DNA of 64,000 nucleotides from Ancylobacter sp. Lp-2 (lineage in GTDB: Bacteria > Pseudomonadota > Alphaproteobacteria > Rhizobiales > Xanthobacteraceae). The stretch spans positions 1-64,000 of the forward strand of contig NZ_JAJALI010000017.1 in NCBI RefSeq assembly GCF_020523795.1, written 5' to 3'. The notes under the pieces were generated by a model. The model did not search any database. It was not told where the DNA came from and saw nothing but the letters and a program-made list of their open reading frames with translations. The translations under genes were made by a program, and so were the position numbers. Shown here in pieces: positions 1 to 7,955 of the stretch; position 1 is the first letter of the stretch; each line of letters starts with the position of its first letter.

Positions 1-221
1 ACCGGGGGTACCTCAAGGTCTACGCTCGTCTCTTCTGCGCACCGGCGGGGTCCTGCAACGCGAAATCCCGCAGGTTTTCGAGTTATTTTTTGGCGGGGGC
101 GCATGCGCTTGATGTGCATCGCGCCGAGCTTCTCCGGTTCCGGCACGGGCGGACGGGGCGCCCAAACGCTATATCTAGTAGCAGGCGCCGCAGAGCGCCC
201 CCATTCCATAGGAACTCGCCG

Positions 222-1127
222 ATGACCCTCGCCCTCGACGGCGCGACCGTTCGCACGCCTGAGCAACACCGCCGCATCGTCGCCAGCTGGGCAATAGGCG
301 CCCCGGCGAACGACAGCGACATCCTATCGCGCGACCGGCCGGGCATGGGGCGCCACGCTGACCTGGCCGGCATTGCGCCCGCGCTGCGCACCTGGCGGAG
401 CCTGTGCCAACCGGCCGAACCACTGACTACGAACTGGATGCTCGCCGCAGCCAACGACAGCGCCGCGGACGAGCCGTTCGACTACTACGAAGACGAGTGG
501 GCCGAAGCACCTCCGCCGCCCTCCATCGATAGCGAGATGGAGATGCGCCCGCGGCCAGAAGAGATCATGCGCGCCATGGGGGATGTAGAGGTGGCCCATA
601 GTGAGTGCGGCGGCCCGGCCGTGCCCGCCGGGGGAGACATGGATCTACACCCCGACAGCGCACCTGCCATCATCGGCGGCACTCCCTGCGCCCCGCTGGC
701 CCGTCTGGGCGCTCTGCGCTTCGCAGGCGGCGAGACCTATGAGCGCGTGCTCGCGCGCCGTGAGGATGGCGCCATCGAGAAGGCGGATCGCCGCATCCCG
801 AAGGGAGCACTCACCCATTGCGGCGGCTTCCCTGCCCGTGATCGCCTCACCACCTGGCGAGGCTCCGCAGGCGGTGCCGTGGATCCGCAGGCGGTGGTGC
901 CGCCGCCCAGCTTGGACGAACGCATAGATGCAGGCCGCCTGGCGTGCCGGGTGCGGCAGCGGCTGAGTGCTGACGACGTCACGGTGCTCGACGCCGCGCT
1001 CGAGGCGCAGAACTTCGCGGACATCGGCAGGCTGTTTGGGCACGACGGAAAGACCGCCCAACGTCGCGGGAAGATGTTTCTGCGGGACGCTGCGACCCAC
1101 CTTCAGGAATTGCTGCAGGCGGCATAG
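222..1127 (+). CDS. Phage-region protein with sigma-4-like HTH C-terminus
   Basis: Hypothetical protein of about 301 residues if it starts at ATG 222, which has a weak AGGA about 8 bases upstream. The frame is open to the left window edge, so a longer or truncated gene is possible. The N-terminal two thirds is acidic and proline-rich without a recognisable fold. The last 55 residues read as a helix-turn-helix resembling sigma region 4 (around FADIGRLFGHDGKTAQRRG, then a leucine-rich helix). It lies upstream of the phage structural genes and ends before a strong terminator, so a regulatory role is possible. I do not recognise the family. Confidence 0.55.
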   Translation: MTLALDGATVRTPEQHRRIVASWAIGAPANDSDILSRDRPGMGRHADLAGIAPALRTWRSLCQPAEPLTTNWMLAAANDSAADEPFDYYEDEWAEAPPPPSIDSEMEMRPRPEEIMRAMGDVEVAHSECGGPAVPAGGDMDLHPDSAPAIIGGTPCAPLARLGALRFAGGETYERVLARREDGAIEKADRRIPKGALTHCGGFPARDRLTTWRGSAGGAVDPQAVVPPPSLDERIDAGRLACRVRQRLSADDVTVLDAALEAQNFADIGRLFGHDGKTAQRRGKMFLRDAATHLQELLQAA

Positions 1128-1193
1128 TCCCTTTCTGGCGCCTCGCGCGGAATAATAATGAAGGGCTGGCGAGCCCCTTACCCCAACTACTTT

Positions 1194-1220
1194 AGCCCCG
1201 CTTCGGCGGGGCTTTTCTTT
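1194..1220 (+). terminator. Intrinsic terminator after the first phage gene
   Basis: A perfect 8-bp stem (1194-1201 with 1206-1213) closes a TTCG tetraloop and is followed by a T-rich run (TTTTCTTTT). It separates the HTH-like gene from the downstream phage module. Confidence 0.9.
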
Positions 1221-1255
1221 TCGTTTCACTATTGGCATGAGCCAAGGGCCAAACC

Positions 1256-1678
1256 ATGCTTTCCCACCATCATGACCCGACCATGACCGTCTGCGAAGTT
1301 GCAGAACTGCTCGGCGTATCCGAACACGATCTCCGATCTCGGCTTGCCCGCGGCGCCTCCGGCTATGTCGGCGAGAAGTCCAACGGGCGAATTATGTTGT
1401 CGGTCCGAGACGCCTACTTACTCGGCATCGCCTACGCGCTGACCGCGGCCGGTTGGCCGGTGAAATCGGCCAATGCTGCCGCCGCGACCATGGCCGGCAC
1501 CGAGCCCGATTCTGACAGGTTCGTGCTGTCGCGCCCACTCGGCCCGAAGCGTTTCGAGCTTCAGGCCGGCAATTGGGACGACCTGCACCCGCACGCGGAT
1601 GCCGCGGTCACTGTGATCGCACCAGCGATCATATGGGACGCCACCACGCGCACTTCCTCGAAAATTATGGAGGGCTGA
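1256..1678 (+). CDS. Phage DNA-binding protein, MerR-like winged HTH
   Basis: Protein of 140 residues. Residues about 10-50 form a MerR/excisionase-like winged helix (MTVCEVAELLGVSEHDLRSR, then a glycine-containing wing). The rest is alanine-rich and not recognised. It is the first gene of a tight run: the next gene starts directly after its stop. It is probably a small regulator or DNA-packaging accessory protein. The position is also where a small terminase subunit would sit, but its fold is not clearly that. Confidence 0.6.
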   Translation: MLSHHHDPTMTVCEVAELLGVSEHDLRSRLARGASGYVGEKSNGRIMLSVRDAYLLGIAYALTAAGWPVKSANAAAATMAGTEPDSDRFVLSRPLGPKRFELQAGNWDDLHPHADAAVTVIAPAIIWDATTRTSSKIMEG

Positions 1679-2263
1679 ATGGGCCTCTTGTCAAAGAACA
1701 AGTCGGTGGCGGCCGAATCTTACCGCGTGCCGCCGCTGACCACCGTGCCGGAATATGCGGCGCTGATCGCCAAGCGCGCCGAGTTGCTGGATAAGCAGAC
1801 TGCCACCATCCGCGAGCGCCGGAAACTCGAGAAAGAGCTCGCCACCGCCCCGGTGCCCGCCTACCGCGCTGGCGTCGCGACCTTGCTCGGTGAAGATACT
1901 GTCGCGCAGACCAGCGTCCACGGTCGGCTCTCGGAGCTTTCTCAGCTTGACCGGGACGTGACCGCGGCCCTCACCGTCCTGGACCAGCGCCTGCGGGAGG
2001 CGCGCGGGCGCGCAAGCCGCCTTGTGTGCGACGAGGTGCGGCCCGAATACGGTCGTCGCGTTGCGGCCTTGTGCCGGGCCATGCATGCCCTCGATGCGGA
2101 GCGAAAATCTTACGACGAATTGCGAAGCCAGCTCGAAGTTGAAGACATCGCCTGGTCGACGCTTCGCCCGATGAATCTCGGCTGGATGGGCAATGCGTTT
2201 GATGGTGGTCATATCGAGGTCTTTTTGAAGAACGCGCGGGAGGCCGGTTACTATGGCAACTGA
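1679..2263 (+). CDS. Phage hypothetical protein, coiled coil
   Basis: Protein of 194 residues starting one base after the preceding stop. Residues 25-120 are rich in charged heptads (AELLDKQTATIRERRKLEKE and onward), which suggests a long coiled coil. No catalytic motif is visible. It overlaps the next gene by 11 bases, so the two are probably translationally coupled. The function is not recognised; a scaffold or packaging accessory role is only a guess from position. Confidence 0.6.
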   Translation: MGLLSKNKSVAAESYRVPPLTTVPEYAALIAKRAELLDKQTATIRERRKLEKELATAPVPAYRAGVATLLGEDTVAQTSVHGRLSELSQLDRDVTAALTVLDQRLREARGRASRLVCDEVRPEYGRRVAALCRAMHALDAERKSYDELRSQLEVEDIAWSTLRPMNLGWMGNAFDGGHIEVFLKNAREAGYYGN

Positions 2264-2438
2264 ACGCGCCGACGCGAAGCCGGCCAAGAAACCGCGGAAG
2301 ATTACTGTACGCGGCAAGACCTTTACTGGCACTGATAGAGATCCGATGGCTATCGCTCTGACTCTGCGCAGCGACGGGATGGCCACTCGCCTCGCACGTC
2401 TGGAAGCCGCAGAGCGGAAGGTGCGCGGTGGGAAATGA
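2253..2438 (+). CDS. Small basic phage protein
   Basis: Protein of 61 residues with a lysine-rich N-terminus (AKPAKKPRKITVRGKTF) and a helical C-terminus. It overlaps both neighbours by about 11 bases in a -1/+1 arrangement typical of phage operons. The product is not recognised. Confidence 0.6.
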   Translation: MATERADAKPAKKPRKITVRGKTFTGTDRDPMAIALTLRSDGMATRLARLEAAERKVRGGK

Positions 2439-2988
2439 GCAGGAGCGCCGTACCGAGGCAGCCCCGGAGACCCGAGGCACTTCGATCAGCGGCTATGCCG
2501 CGCGGTTCAACAGCCCAGCCGTGATCGGCGGTGCCTTTCGGGAGATCCTCAGGCCGGGCAGCTTTCGTCGCAGCCTTGCGGAGAGCCCCGACGTGCTCGC
2601 GCTGCTTCACCACGACGCCGGTCGAATCCTAGGGCGCGTGTCCGCAGGGACATTGCAGTTGCGCGAAGATGAGAGGGGGCTGCGCTTCGAGCTCGAAGCC
2701 GACCCCAGCACTCCAGACGGGCAGACGGCGATCGGTACCGTGACGCGCCGGGACATCAGGGGCTGCTCCATCGGCTTTCGGGTGGTGGAGGAGGACTGGG
2801 ACACCGACGCCTCTGGATTCCCCATCAGGACCATCACAGATGTCGACCTCATCGAGATGTCGCTGGTCGGTTGGCCTGCATATGAAAGCACCAGCGCAGA
2901 CCTCGGGGGGCAACGCAATGTTGCCGCGTCGGCGGAGCGCCTGCGCCAAAAGGCAGAGGCCGCCATGAGGCTGCGTGGGATCGGGTGA
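2428..2988 (+). CDS. HK97-family prohead protease
   Basis: Protein of 186 residues starting at GTG 2428, overlapping the previous gene by 11 bases. It matches the U35 prohead protease family that matures HK97-type capsids by cleaving scaffold or capsid delta domains. The expected catalytic trio is visible: His62 in LLHHDAG, Ser114 in GCSIGF and Glu143 in LIEMS. Length is normal for the family. Oddly, no major capsid gene follows. The gp10-like gene comes 82 bases later, and no portal precedes it in the window. The protease therefore appears to have lost its usual partners. Confidence 0.88.
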   Translation: MGNEQERRTEAAPETRGTSISGYAARFNSPAVIGGAFREILRPGSFRRSLAESPDVLALLHHDAGRILGRVSAGTLQLREDERGLRFELEADPSTPDGQTAIGTVTRRDIRGCSIGFRVVEEDWDTDASGFPIRTITDVDLIEMSLVGWPAYESTSADLGGQRNVAASAERLRQKAEAAMRLRGIG

Positions 2989-3070
2989 CTGGGGGCTGGG
3001 CCAGAAGGCCAGTCGCCTCTGATCCTCGGACCTGTGGGGTCCCACAACGCACACGTCTGCAATTGAAAAT

Positions 3071-3595
3071 ATGACCCCCATGCAAACGAAACTCGACATT
3101 CGCGGTCTTCGTGAAGTCGCGAAGGGCTTGGAGCAATTCAAGAAATCAACCCAGACAGGTGTACTCGCGCGGGCGCTGAAGCGCGCTGCAAAACCCGTCG
3201 AAAATGCCGCACGCAATTACGCTCCGGTGGACGAGGGCGACCTCAAGGCATCCATCGGCACGAAGGTAATTCGGCGCAACGCCGGCAAGGCAGCCTTCGC
3301 TGAGGCCATGCACGATGGTGCCACCCGAGCGGAAGCTGGCCAGGCGGCGCGGGAGGCCAACCGTGCAGCGAAAGGCGCAGGCGCCTCGGCCACTCTCAGG
3401 GTGCAGGCCTCGGCCCGCCACGCCGCCTGGAACGAGTACGGCACACAGAAGATGCCTGCGCACCCGTTCATGGCACCGGCCCTAAGGGCCAATCAAACCG
3501 TCATCACCAGCAGCATCGCCGATGATCTCGCGAGCGAGATCGAAAAGACGGCGAAGCGCGTAGCGGCGCGAGCCGCGAAGAAGGGCTCAGCATGA
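3071..3595 (+). CDS. HK97 gp10-family phage protein
   Basis: Protein of 174 residues. The region around GLREVAKGLEQFKKS, the motif NYAPVDEGDLKASIG and the C-terminal EYGTQKMPAHPFMAPALRAN are characteristic of HK97 gp10-like tail-completion or head-tail joining proteins. Its usual neighbours (connector proteins, DUF3168, major tail protein) are absent. It overlaps the start of the next gene by 4 bases (ATGA). Confidence 0.85.
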   Translation: MTPMQTKLDIRGLREVAKGLEQFKKSTQTGVLARALKRAAKPVENAARNYAPVDEGDLKASIGTKVIRRNAGKAAFAEAMHDGATRAEAGQAAREANRAAKGAGASATLRVQASARHAAWNEYGTQKMPAHPFMAPALRANQTVITSSIADDLASEIEKTAKRVAARAAKKGSA

Positions 3596-3897
3596 GCATC
3601 AACATAAAATTCGATATCGCCCGCGTCGTCGTCGCCGAACGCACGCTGGGCAAGAAGGTCGGCGACATCGTTGCCGAGGCCCAGTCTGACACCGGAATGT
3701 CGCTCGCTGCCCTACGCGTCCTGCTGGCCGTCGGCAGCTTCGACCGCCGCTGGCCCATGGTGCCTCCCGTTATCAGCTGGATCGACGAGCGGCGTGCGGA
3801 CGAGCTCCTGCACAAGCACGGCCTGACTACCTGCGCTGCTGCGGTCGGTTCGACCCTTGGCGCGTTCCTGCGCTCGATCGAGAAGGAGGCCGCGTAA
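3592..3897 (+). CDS. Small phage protein upstream of tape measure
   Basis: Protein of 101 residues, with ATGA overlap to the gp10-like gene and a one-base overlap (TAATG) with the tape measure gene. It shows no recognised domain. Its position directly before the tape measure is where tail assembly chaperones normally lie, so that role is inferred from position alone. Confidence 0.6.
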   Translation: MSINIKFDIARVVVAERTLGKKVGDIVAEAQSDTGMSLAALRVLLAVGSFDRRWPMVPPVISWIDERRADELLHKHGLTTCAAAVGSTLGAFLRSIEKEAA

Positions 3898-6107
3898 TGG
3901 CTTCATCGGCGGGCGCGGTATTCGTCGACCTTGGGCTGAGCAGCGCCAGCTTCCACAGCGGCCTGCAGAAGGCCGGCAAGGATCTCGATGGCTTCGGGAA
4001 GGACGCAAAACGAACGGGCGGCATCGCTCGCGCTGCTCTCGCCGGTGTTGGAGATGGACTTCGCGCTGGCCTGGCTGGGCTCACGATCGCTGGTGCGTTC
4101 GCCGGGCTGAAGGCGGTGACGTCGGATCTGGCGCAACTCAACGCCGAGGCGAAGCGAGCCGGTGTCGGCGCCGAGGCATTTCAGGAACTGGCCTACGCGG
4201 CGAAGCAGTCCCGCGTCGGGCTGGACGCCCTGACGGACGGCCTCAAGGAGCTTCAGCTGCGGGCCGACGAATTCGTCGTCACCGGACAGGGTAGCGCCGC
4301 TGAGGCGTTCCAACGGCTTGGCTATACAGCCGAGGATCTGGGTAAGAAACTCGCCGAGCCCGATAAGCTCTTCGAGGAGATCATCGACAAGCTGGCGAAG
4401 CTGGACCGCGCCTCGCAGATCCGCATCGCAGACGAGTTGTTCGGCGGCACCGGCGGTGAGCAGTTCGTGCAGTTGCTCGACCGCGGCGTCGGCAGCGTGG
4501 CCAAGCTCCGGCAGGAGGCGCGCGACACCGGCAACGTCATCTCTCAGGAGATGATCGACAAGGCCGTCGAGTTGGACCGCCAGTTCGACAAGATCGCGAA
4601 CACCGTGTCGACGAGCCTGAGATCCGCGCTCGTCGGCGTCGTGAACGTCATGTCGCAGTTCGTCGACATGCTTGGCGACGTCGGCAACCAGAGCACTTCG
4701 ACCATCCAGAAGCGCCTCGACCTCGCGAAGGCGGCACTGCCCAAGTACAAGAGCTACGGCTTCAGCGACGCCTATATCGCCGAGCGCGAGGCGGAGATTA
4801 AGCAGCTTGAGGACGAGCTCGCCCGCCGCCCCAAGGCCGTTGTGACCGTGAACGCTCGCCCGGCGGCAGGTGCTGGCGACAAGATGGCCGGCCTGGACAA
4901 GGGGTTCCAGACCAACCTGCAGAGCTTCATCGATTCCGCGAACACCATGGGATTCAACATTGGTGTGACCTCCGGATTCCGCACGGTCGAGCGCCAGCAG
5001 CAGCTTTGGAACGAGGCGCTGAAGAAGTACGGCTCCGTCGCTGAGGCGCGGAAGTGGGTGGCTCCGCCGGGCTCCAGCAACCACAACAAGGGGCAAGCCG
5101 CCGACCTGTCGTTCGGCTCCGATGCTGCCCGCCAGTGGGCGCATGACAATGCGAAATCGTTCGGGCTGAACTTCCCTCTCTCCAATGAAAATTGGCACAT
5201 CGAGCCGGCTGGTGCGCGTGGTGGCGAGTCTCAGGCCGACGCCTACAAGGATGTGGTTTCGTCCGCCAACGAGCGCATCCGACAGATGCAAATCGAGCAG
5301 CAGGCGCTCGGCATGACCACGCAGGCTGCGGCGGCGTACCGGTTCGAGCAAGATCTACTGGCCGAAGCTCAACGCCAAGGCATTGAGCTCACCCCCGAGC
5401 ACACGGCCGGCCTGCACGCGCTGGCGCAGCAGTACGGCAATCTGCAGGCTGCTGCGTCGGCCTCCGTTGATGCCCAGCACCGTGCTGCCGAGGCGGTAGC
5501 CGAGGTGAATAGCATCGGGCGTGATGTGATCGGCGGTGTGATTTCCGACCTGCGTGCCGGTGCCGATGGAGCGGAGGTATTTGCGAACGCCCTGTCGCGG
5601 GTCGCCGATCGGCTGGTGGATATCGGGCTGAATGCCCTATTCCCGACTAACGGCTCAGGCGGGCTGCTGGGTTCGCTCTTCGGCTCGCTGTTTGGTGGCG
5701 CGGCCGGCTTCTCCTCCGGCGGCTACACCGGCTCGGGCGGCAAGTACCAGCCCGCCGGCATGGTGCATAAGGGCGAGTACGTCTTTGATCAGGCGTCCGT
5801 TCGTGCGGCCGGTGGCCCTGGCGCTCTCGACGCGATGCGCCGCGGCCTGAAGGGGTACGCCAGCGGTGGCTATGTCGGCAGCGCGCCGACCCTGCCGAAC
5901 GTGGCGGGCGTGGCGCGGCAGGCTCCATCCATGTCGTTCCACACCACTGTCGACGCCAGCGGGTCGACAGTGAGCGAAGCGCAGATCCGCGCGATCGTGG
6001 CTGAAGGCAACCGGCAGACGGTCAAGCAGGTGCGTCGATCCGTTAGCGGGTGGACGCAGGACGACGCGATGCGAGCTCCGGCTCGGCCCGGCACTCACTC
6101 AAGGTAG
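3897..6107 (+). CDS. Tail tape measure protein with M15 peptidase domain
   Basis: Protein of 736 residues. The N-terminus has the alanine and glycine-rich helical pattern of tape measure proteins, including a putative membrane-active stretch near residues 55-70. An M15-type peptidoglycan peptidase domain (D-Ala-D-Ala carboxypeptidase/endopeptidase fold) occupies about residues 330-440: GVTSGFRTVERQQQLW, then SSNHNKGQAADLSFG and ENWHIEP. The Zn ligands are His396, Asp403 and His434. The C-terminus has glycine-rich repeats ending in the usual GGYTGSGGKYQPAGMVHKGE motif of tape measures. Such embedded peptidases are thought to open the cell wall during genome entry. Its length suggests a modest siphovirus-type tail. 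Confidence 0.87.
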   Translation: MASSAGAVFVDLGLSSASFHSGLQKAGKDLDGFGKDAKRTGGIARAALAGVGDGLRAGLAGLTIAGAFAGLKAVTSDLAQLNAEAKRAGVGAEAFQELAYAAKQSRVGLDALTDGLKELQLRADEFVVTGQGSAAEAFQRLGYTAEDLGKKLAEPDKLFEEIIDKLAKLDRASQIRIADELFGGTGGEQFVQLLDRGVGSVAKLRQEARDTGNVISQEMIDKAVELDRQFDKIANTVSTSLRSALVGVVNVMSQFVDMLGDVGNQSTSTIQKRLDLAKAALPKYKSYGFSDAYIAEREAEIKQLEDELARRPKAVVTVNARPAAGAGDKMAGLDKGFQTNLQSFIDSANTMGFNIGVTSGFRTVERQQQLWNEALKKYGSVAEARKWVAPPGSSNHNKGQAADLSFGSDAARQWAHDNAKSFGLNFPLSNENWHIEPAGARGGESQADAYKDVVSSANERIRQMQIEQQALGMTTQAAAAYRFEQDLLAEAQRQGIELTPEHTAGLHALAQQYGNLQAAASASVDAQHRAAEAVAEVNSIGRDVIGGVISDLRAGADGAEVFANALSRVADRLVDIGLNALFPTNGSGGLLGSLFGSLFGGAAGFSSGGYTGSGGKYQPAGMVHKGEYVFDQASVRAAGGPGALDAMRRGLKGYASGGYVGSAPTLPNVAGVARQAPSMSFHTTVDASGSTVSEAQIRAIVAEGNRQTVKQVRRSVSGWTQDDAMRAPARPGTHSR

Positions 6108-6115
6108 GAAAACCA

Positions 6116-6307
6116 ATGAAGACCTTCTTACTGGCCGCCTTGCTGGCGGCCTTTTTCGTTTCGCCGGCCAGTGCTGAGCCGATCAGCATGATCATCGCCT
6201 CCACCATGTTCCCCGGCCTAACCGGCACGGCTTTGGGCATCGTCTCCAGCGCCCTGCCTCTCGGCGTCACCGCCACCATCCATCTCTTCCGAAAGGCTCG
6301 CCCGTGA
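6116..6307 (+). CDS. Small exported or membrane phage protein
   Basis: Protein of 63 residues from ATG 6116, with an AGGTAGGAA ribosome site just upstream. Residues 1-20 form a clear signal peptide (MKTFLLAALLAAFFVSPASA), followed by a hydrophobic segment about residues 25-50 and a basic tail. A terminator-like hairpin lies inside the signal-peptide codons (see the separate entry). It overlaps the next gene by 4 bases (GTGA). Possibly a lysis or membrane accessory protein; the product is not recognised. Confidence 0.6.
   Translation: MKTFLLAALLAAFFVSPASAEPISMIIASTMFPGLTGTALGIVSSALPLGVTATIHLFRKARP
6133..6156 (+). terminator. Terminator-like hairpin inside a CDS
   Basis: A perfect 7-bp GC stem (6133-6139 with 6145-6151) with a 5-base loop is followed directly by five T residues. 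It has the form of a Rho-independent terminator, yet it sits in codons 6-14 of the small exported protein, 26 bases after the tape measure stop. It may end most tail transcription while allowing some read-through. Confidence 0.6.
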
Positions 6308-6960
6308 CCGCTATCATCGCCATGACCCAGTCGCACCCCAACCGGGTCGTTCATCTCGCCACAGACTCATTGGCGGTGACGGATGCCGGGCGGGTCAACA
6401 TGCCGAAGATCGCCACGATCCCGCACCTGTCCGCGGCGATCGCGGCAACCGGCGCATACAGCGTAGCGTCGATCGTCGTTCACGAGCTCTGCCGTCAGGC
6501 GCAGTCGCTCCCCGCTGCCGCCAAGGCGCTGCCCGACGCGCTGCGACGGGTGAAGACAATGGACCCGACATTCGGTGAACAGGCGGTCGTGCTTGCCGGC
6601 CTGGCCGACGGCAAGGCTCAGATCTGGTACTGCGCGACGCTCGATCAGCCCGATCTGCCGGCGTTCGAGGCGAAAGACGTGGGAACGTTCTTCGCAACGC
6701 CGATCGACCATAGCTGCATCGCTAAATTCCACCTGCCGAACGACACTGACTATATAAATCCGACTCGCGACTTCCCGCGCTACATGGGCGTGATTCGCGA
6801 CGCGGACATCAAGAACGAGTACGGCGAGAAACTCGTCGACTGGGTCGGCGGGCCCGTCGTGCTGACGTCGATTTCCGCCGACCGCATCGAGCAGCGCCCC
6901 GTCGGCGTGGTGCCGGAAGTTGCGGCGCGGCGCGGACTGCTGGGGCGGTGGGGGTTGTAG
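6304..6960 (+). CDS. Proteasome-like (Ntn-hydrolase) phage protein
   Basis: Protein of 218 residues starting at GTG 6304 in a GTGA overlap with the previous gene. The N-terminus reads MTAIIAMTQ, then HLATDSLAV and MPKIATIPHLSAAIAATG. This recalls HslV/proteasome beta subunits, with Thr2 becoming the N-terminal nucleophile after Met removal, an Asp (residue 21) and a Lys (residue 35) at spacings close to the classical Thr1/Asp17/Lys33. A mid-region with further beta-strand pattern follows. The fold is inferred from these motifs, not from alignment. Role in the phage is unknown; a small self-compartmentalising protease or an inactive structural relative are both possible. Confidence 0.6.
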   Translation: MTAIIAMTQSHPNRVVHLATDSLAVTDAGRVNMPKIATIPHLSAAIAATGAYSVASIVVHELCRQAQSLPAAAKALPDALRRVKTMDPTFGEQAVVLAGLADGKAQIWYCATLDQPDLPAFEAKDVGTFFATPIDHSCIAKFHLPNDTDYINPTRDFPRYMGVIRDADIKNEYGEKLVDWVGGPVVLTSISADRIEQRPVGVVPEVAARRGLLGRWGL

Positions 6961-7277
6961 AGTCTATAGCCGCGGCAGCCGCCGCCCCCCGGTGGGCAGA
7001 CAGCCAGTCCGGCCAGCCGAACATAGCCTCAAAGGCTAGGCAGAAGACCGCCACGACGGTGCTTGCCCAGCTGACGCCCGTCATCGCAGCGGCGACATAG
7101 AAGGCGGTGGCCGATACCGCCTCCGGCCTCGGCGGTGCCGACGCTGCGGTGTGCCGCCTCCGTCGCGCCATCGATGGAGCAGCCAGCAAGATCGGCTACA
7201 CAGTGCTCGCGATCGTGACCGGCGGGGTGCTCGTGGTCATTTGGGCGGGGATCAAGGTCTATGTCCTCAGGCAGTGA
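6948..7277 (+). pseudogene. Small membrane protein interrupted by in-frame TAG
   Basis: One reading frame from GTG 6948 to TGA 7275 encodes an alanine-rich helical stretch, then TAG at 7098-7100, then in the same frame a further helical stretch and a C-terminal membrane segment (TVLAIVTGGVLVVIWAGIKV). The two parts read as one protein, suggesting a nonsense mutation. A 56-residue product from GTG 7107 is an alternative, but its ribosome site is poor. Membrane proteins at this position in phages are often holin-like; that is only a guess. Confidence 0.4.
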
Positions 7278-7387
7278 GCGCCTGCGCACCAGTCTCGATG
7301 CCCCAACCGGCGTCTTCTGTCTGCCCATCTATGCCGTGCGTTTCTGACACGGCCTTCCGCGAACCAGTGGCATAATGCATCCAATTT

Positions 7388-7419
7388 GTCAACAAAATTA
7401 GCAATCAAAGGTTGTTGAC
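7388..7419. promoter_or_regulatory. AT-rich inverted repeat, possible operator
   Basis: The octamer GTCAACAA (7388-7395) is repeated inverted as TTGTTGAC (7412-7419) with 16 bases between. It lies in an unusually AT-rich intergenic stretch 100 bases upstream of the small gene at 7518. The right arm overlaps a possible -35 (TTGACT, 7415-7420), but I see no convincing -10 at normal spacing. Confidence 0.4.
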
Positions 7420-7517
7420 TGGGGCATCTTCTACCCTAGTCATTTTGCCTATAGTCTCCGCCGATCATCTGGATAGATTTGACTGGGGGAAGGCGGATTG
7501 GGACAAAGGGGCTAACG

Positions 7518-7715
7518 GTGCATCGGTTGCTGCAAAAGATTTCGGACATCAAGGCGGAAGTTGAACAACGGCAGTGGCATACTGCGACTTACGTTGCGAA
7601 AATGCTCGAACTAGAGGTCATCGACGCCATCCGGGCCAGCCGGGAGGCCGGCGATGTAGGTGTCAAGCCGGACGAGGTCCGCGTCACTCACCCGCCCGAG
7701 CAGTCCAGTTCGTAA
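7518..7715 (+). CDS. Small helical phage protein, copy 1 of a pair
   Basis: Protein of 65 residues from GTG 7518, chosen because AAAGGGG lies six bases upstream; a TTG 39 bases further up is possible. The first 35 residues (LLQKISDIKAEVEQRQWH, then AKMLELEVIDAI) match the N-terminus of the gene at 7956 in pattern, so the two look like diverged tandem copies. The C-terminal codons overlap an antisense ORF. Function unknown. Confidence 0.5.
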   Translation: MHRLLQKISDIKAEVEQRQWHTATYVAKMLELEVIDAIRASREAGDVGVKPDEVRVTHPPEQSSS

Positions 7716-7871
7716 TCGTGTCAGCGCTTCTCGCGCGATTGACGGCGACCAATCATCTTTCGCGCGAAGCGTTTGGTCGTGCATGATGATGCGGCCGACA
7801 ATGTCTTCATCAAATGTTTCGTGCTGGTCGGCGCGTGCTATTGATCCTATCGACTGGTCGCTGTTTGGCAC
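7611..7871 (-). CDS. Hypothetical protein, convergent overlap
   Basis: Possible 86-residue protein from GTG 7871 with a GAGGGG ribosome site about 7 bases upstream. Its composition is protein-like (helical, with DADLVRLDTYIAGLPAG near the end) and it fills an otherwise gene-free gap. Against it, the last 35 codons are antisense to the gene at 7518, which has paralogue support. Low to moderate confidence; no family recognised. Confidence 0.35.
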   Translation of the reverse strand: MPNSDQSIGSIARADQHETFDEDIVGRIIMHDQTLRAKDDWSPSIAREALTRLRTGLLGRVSDADLVRLDTYIAGLPAGPDGVDDL

Positions 7872-7955
7872 TCTGCGCCCCTCAATCCGAGATCATGGCG
7901 GAATCAAGCACAACCGTGGGTTTTTTGAGGCGGGCGGGCCTGGAGTAACGAGACC

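Noticed and set aside
1691-2480. Long minus-strand open frames (231 and 169 codons) opposite the phage module.
   Set aside because: They mirror a compact plus-strand operon with overlapping genes, are Arg/Ser-rich and show no domain.
6809-7189. Minus-strand frame with a membrane-like helix (TVVAVFCLAFEAMFGWPDWL).
   Set aside because: It is antisense to the Ntn-hydrolase end and the interrupted membrane protein; the rest is low-complexity basic sequence and there is no ribosome site.
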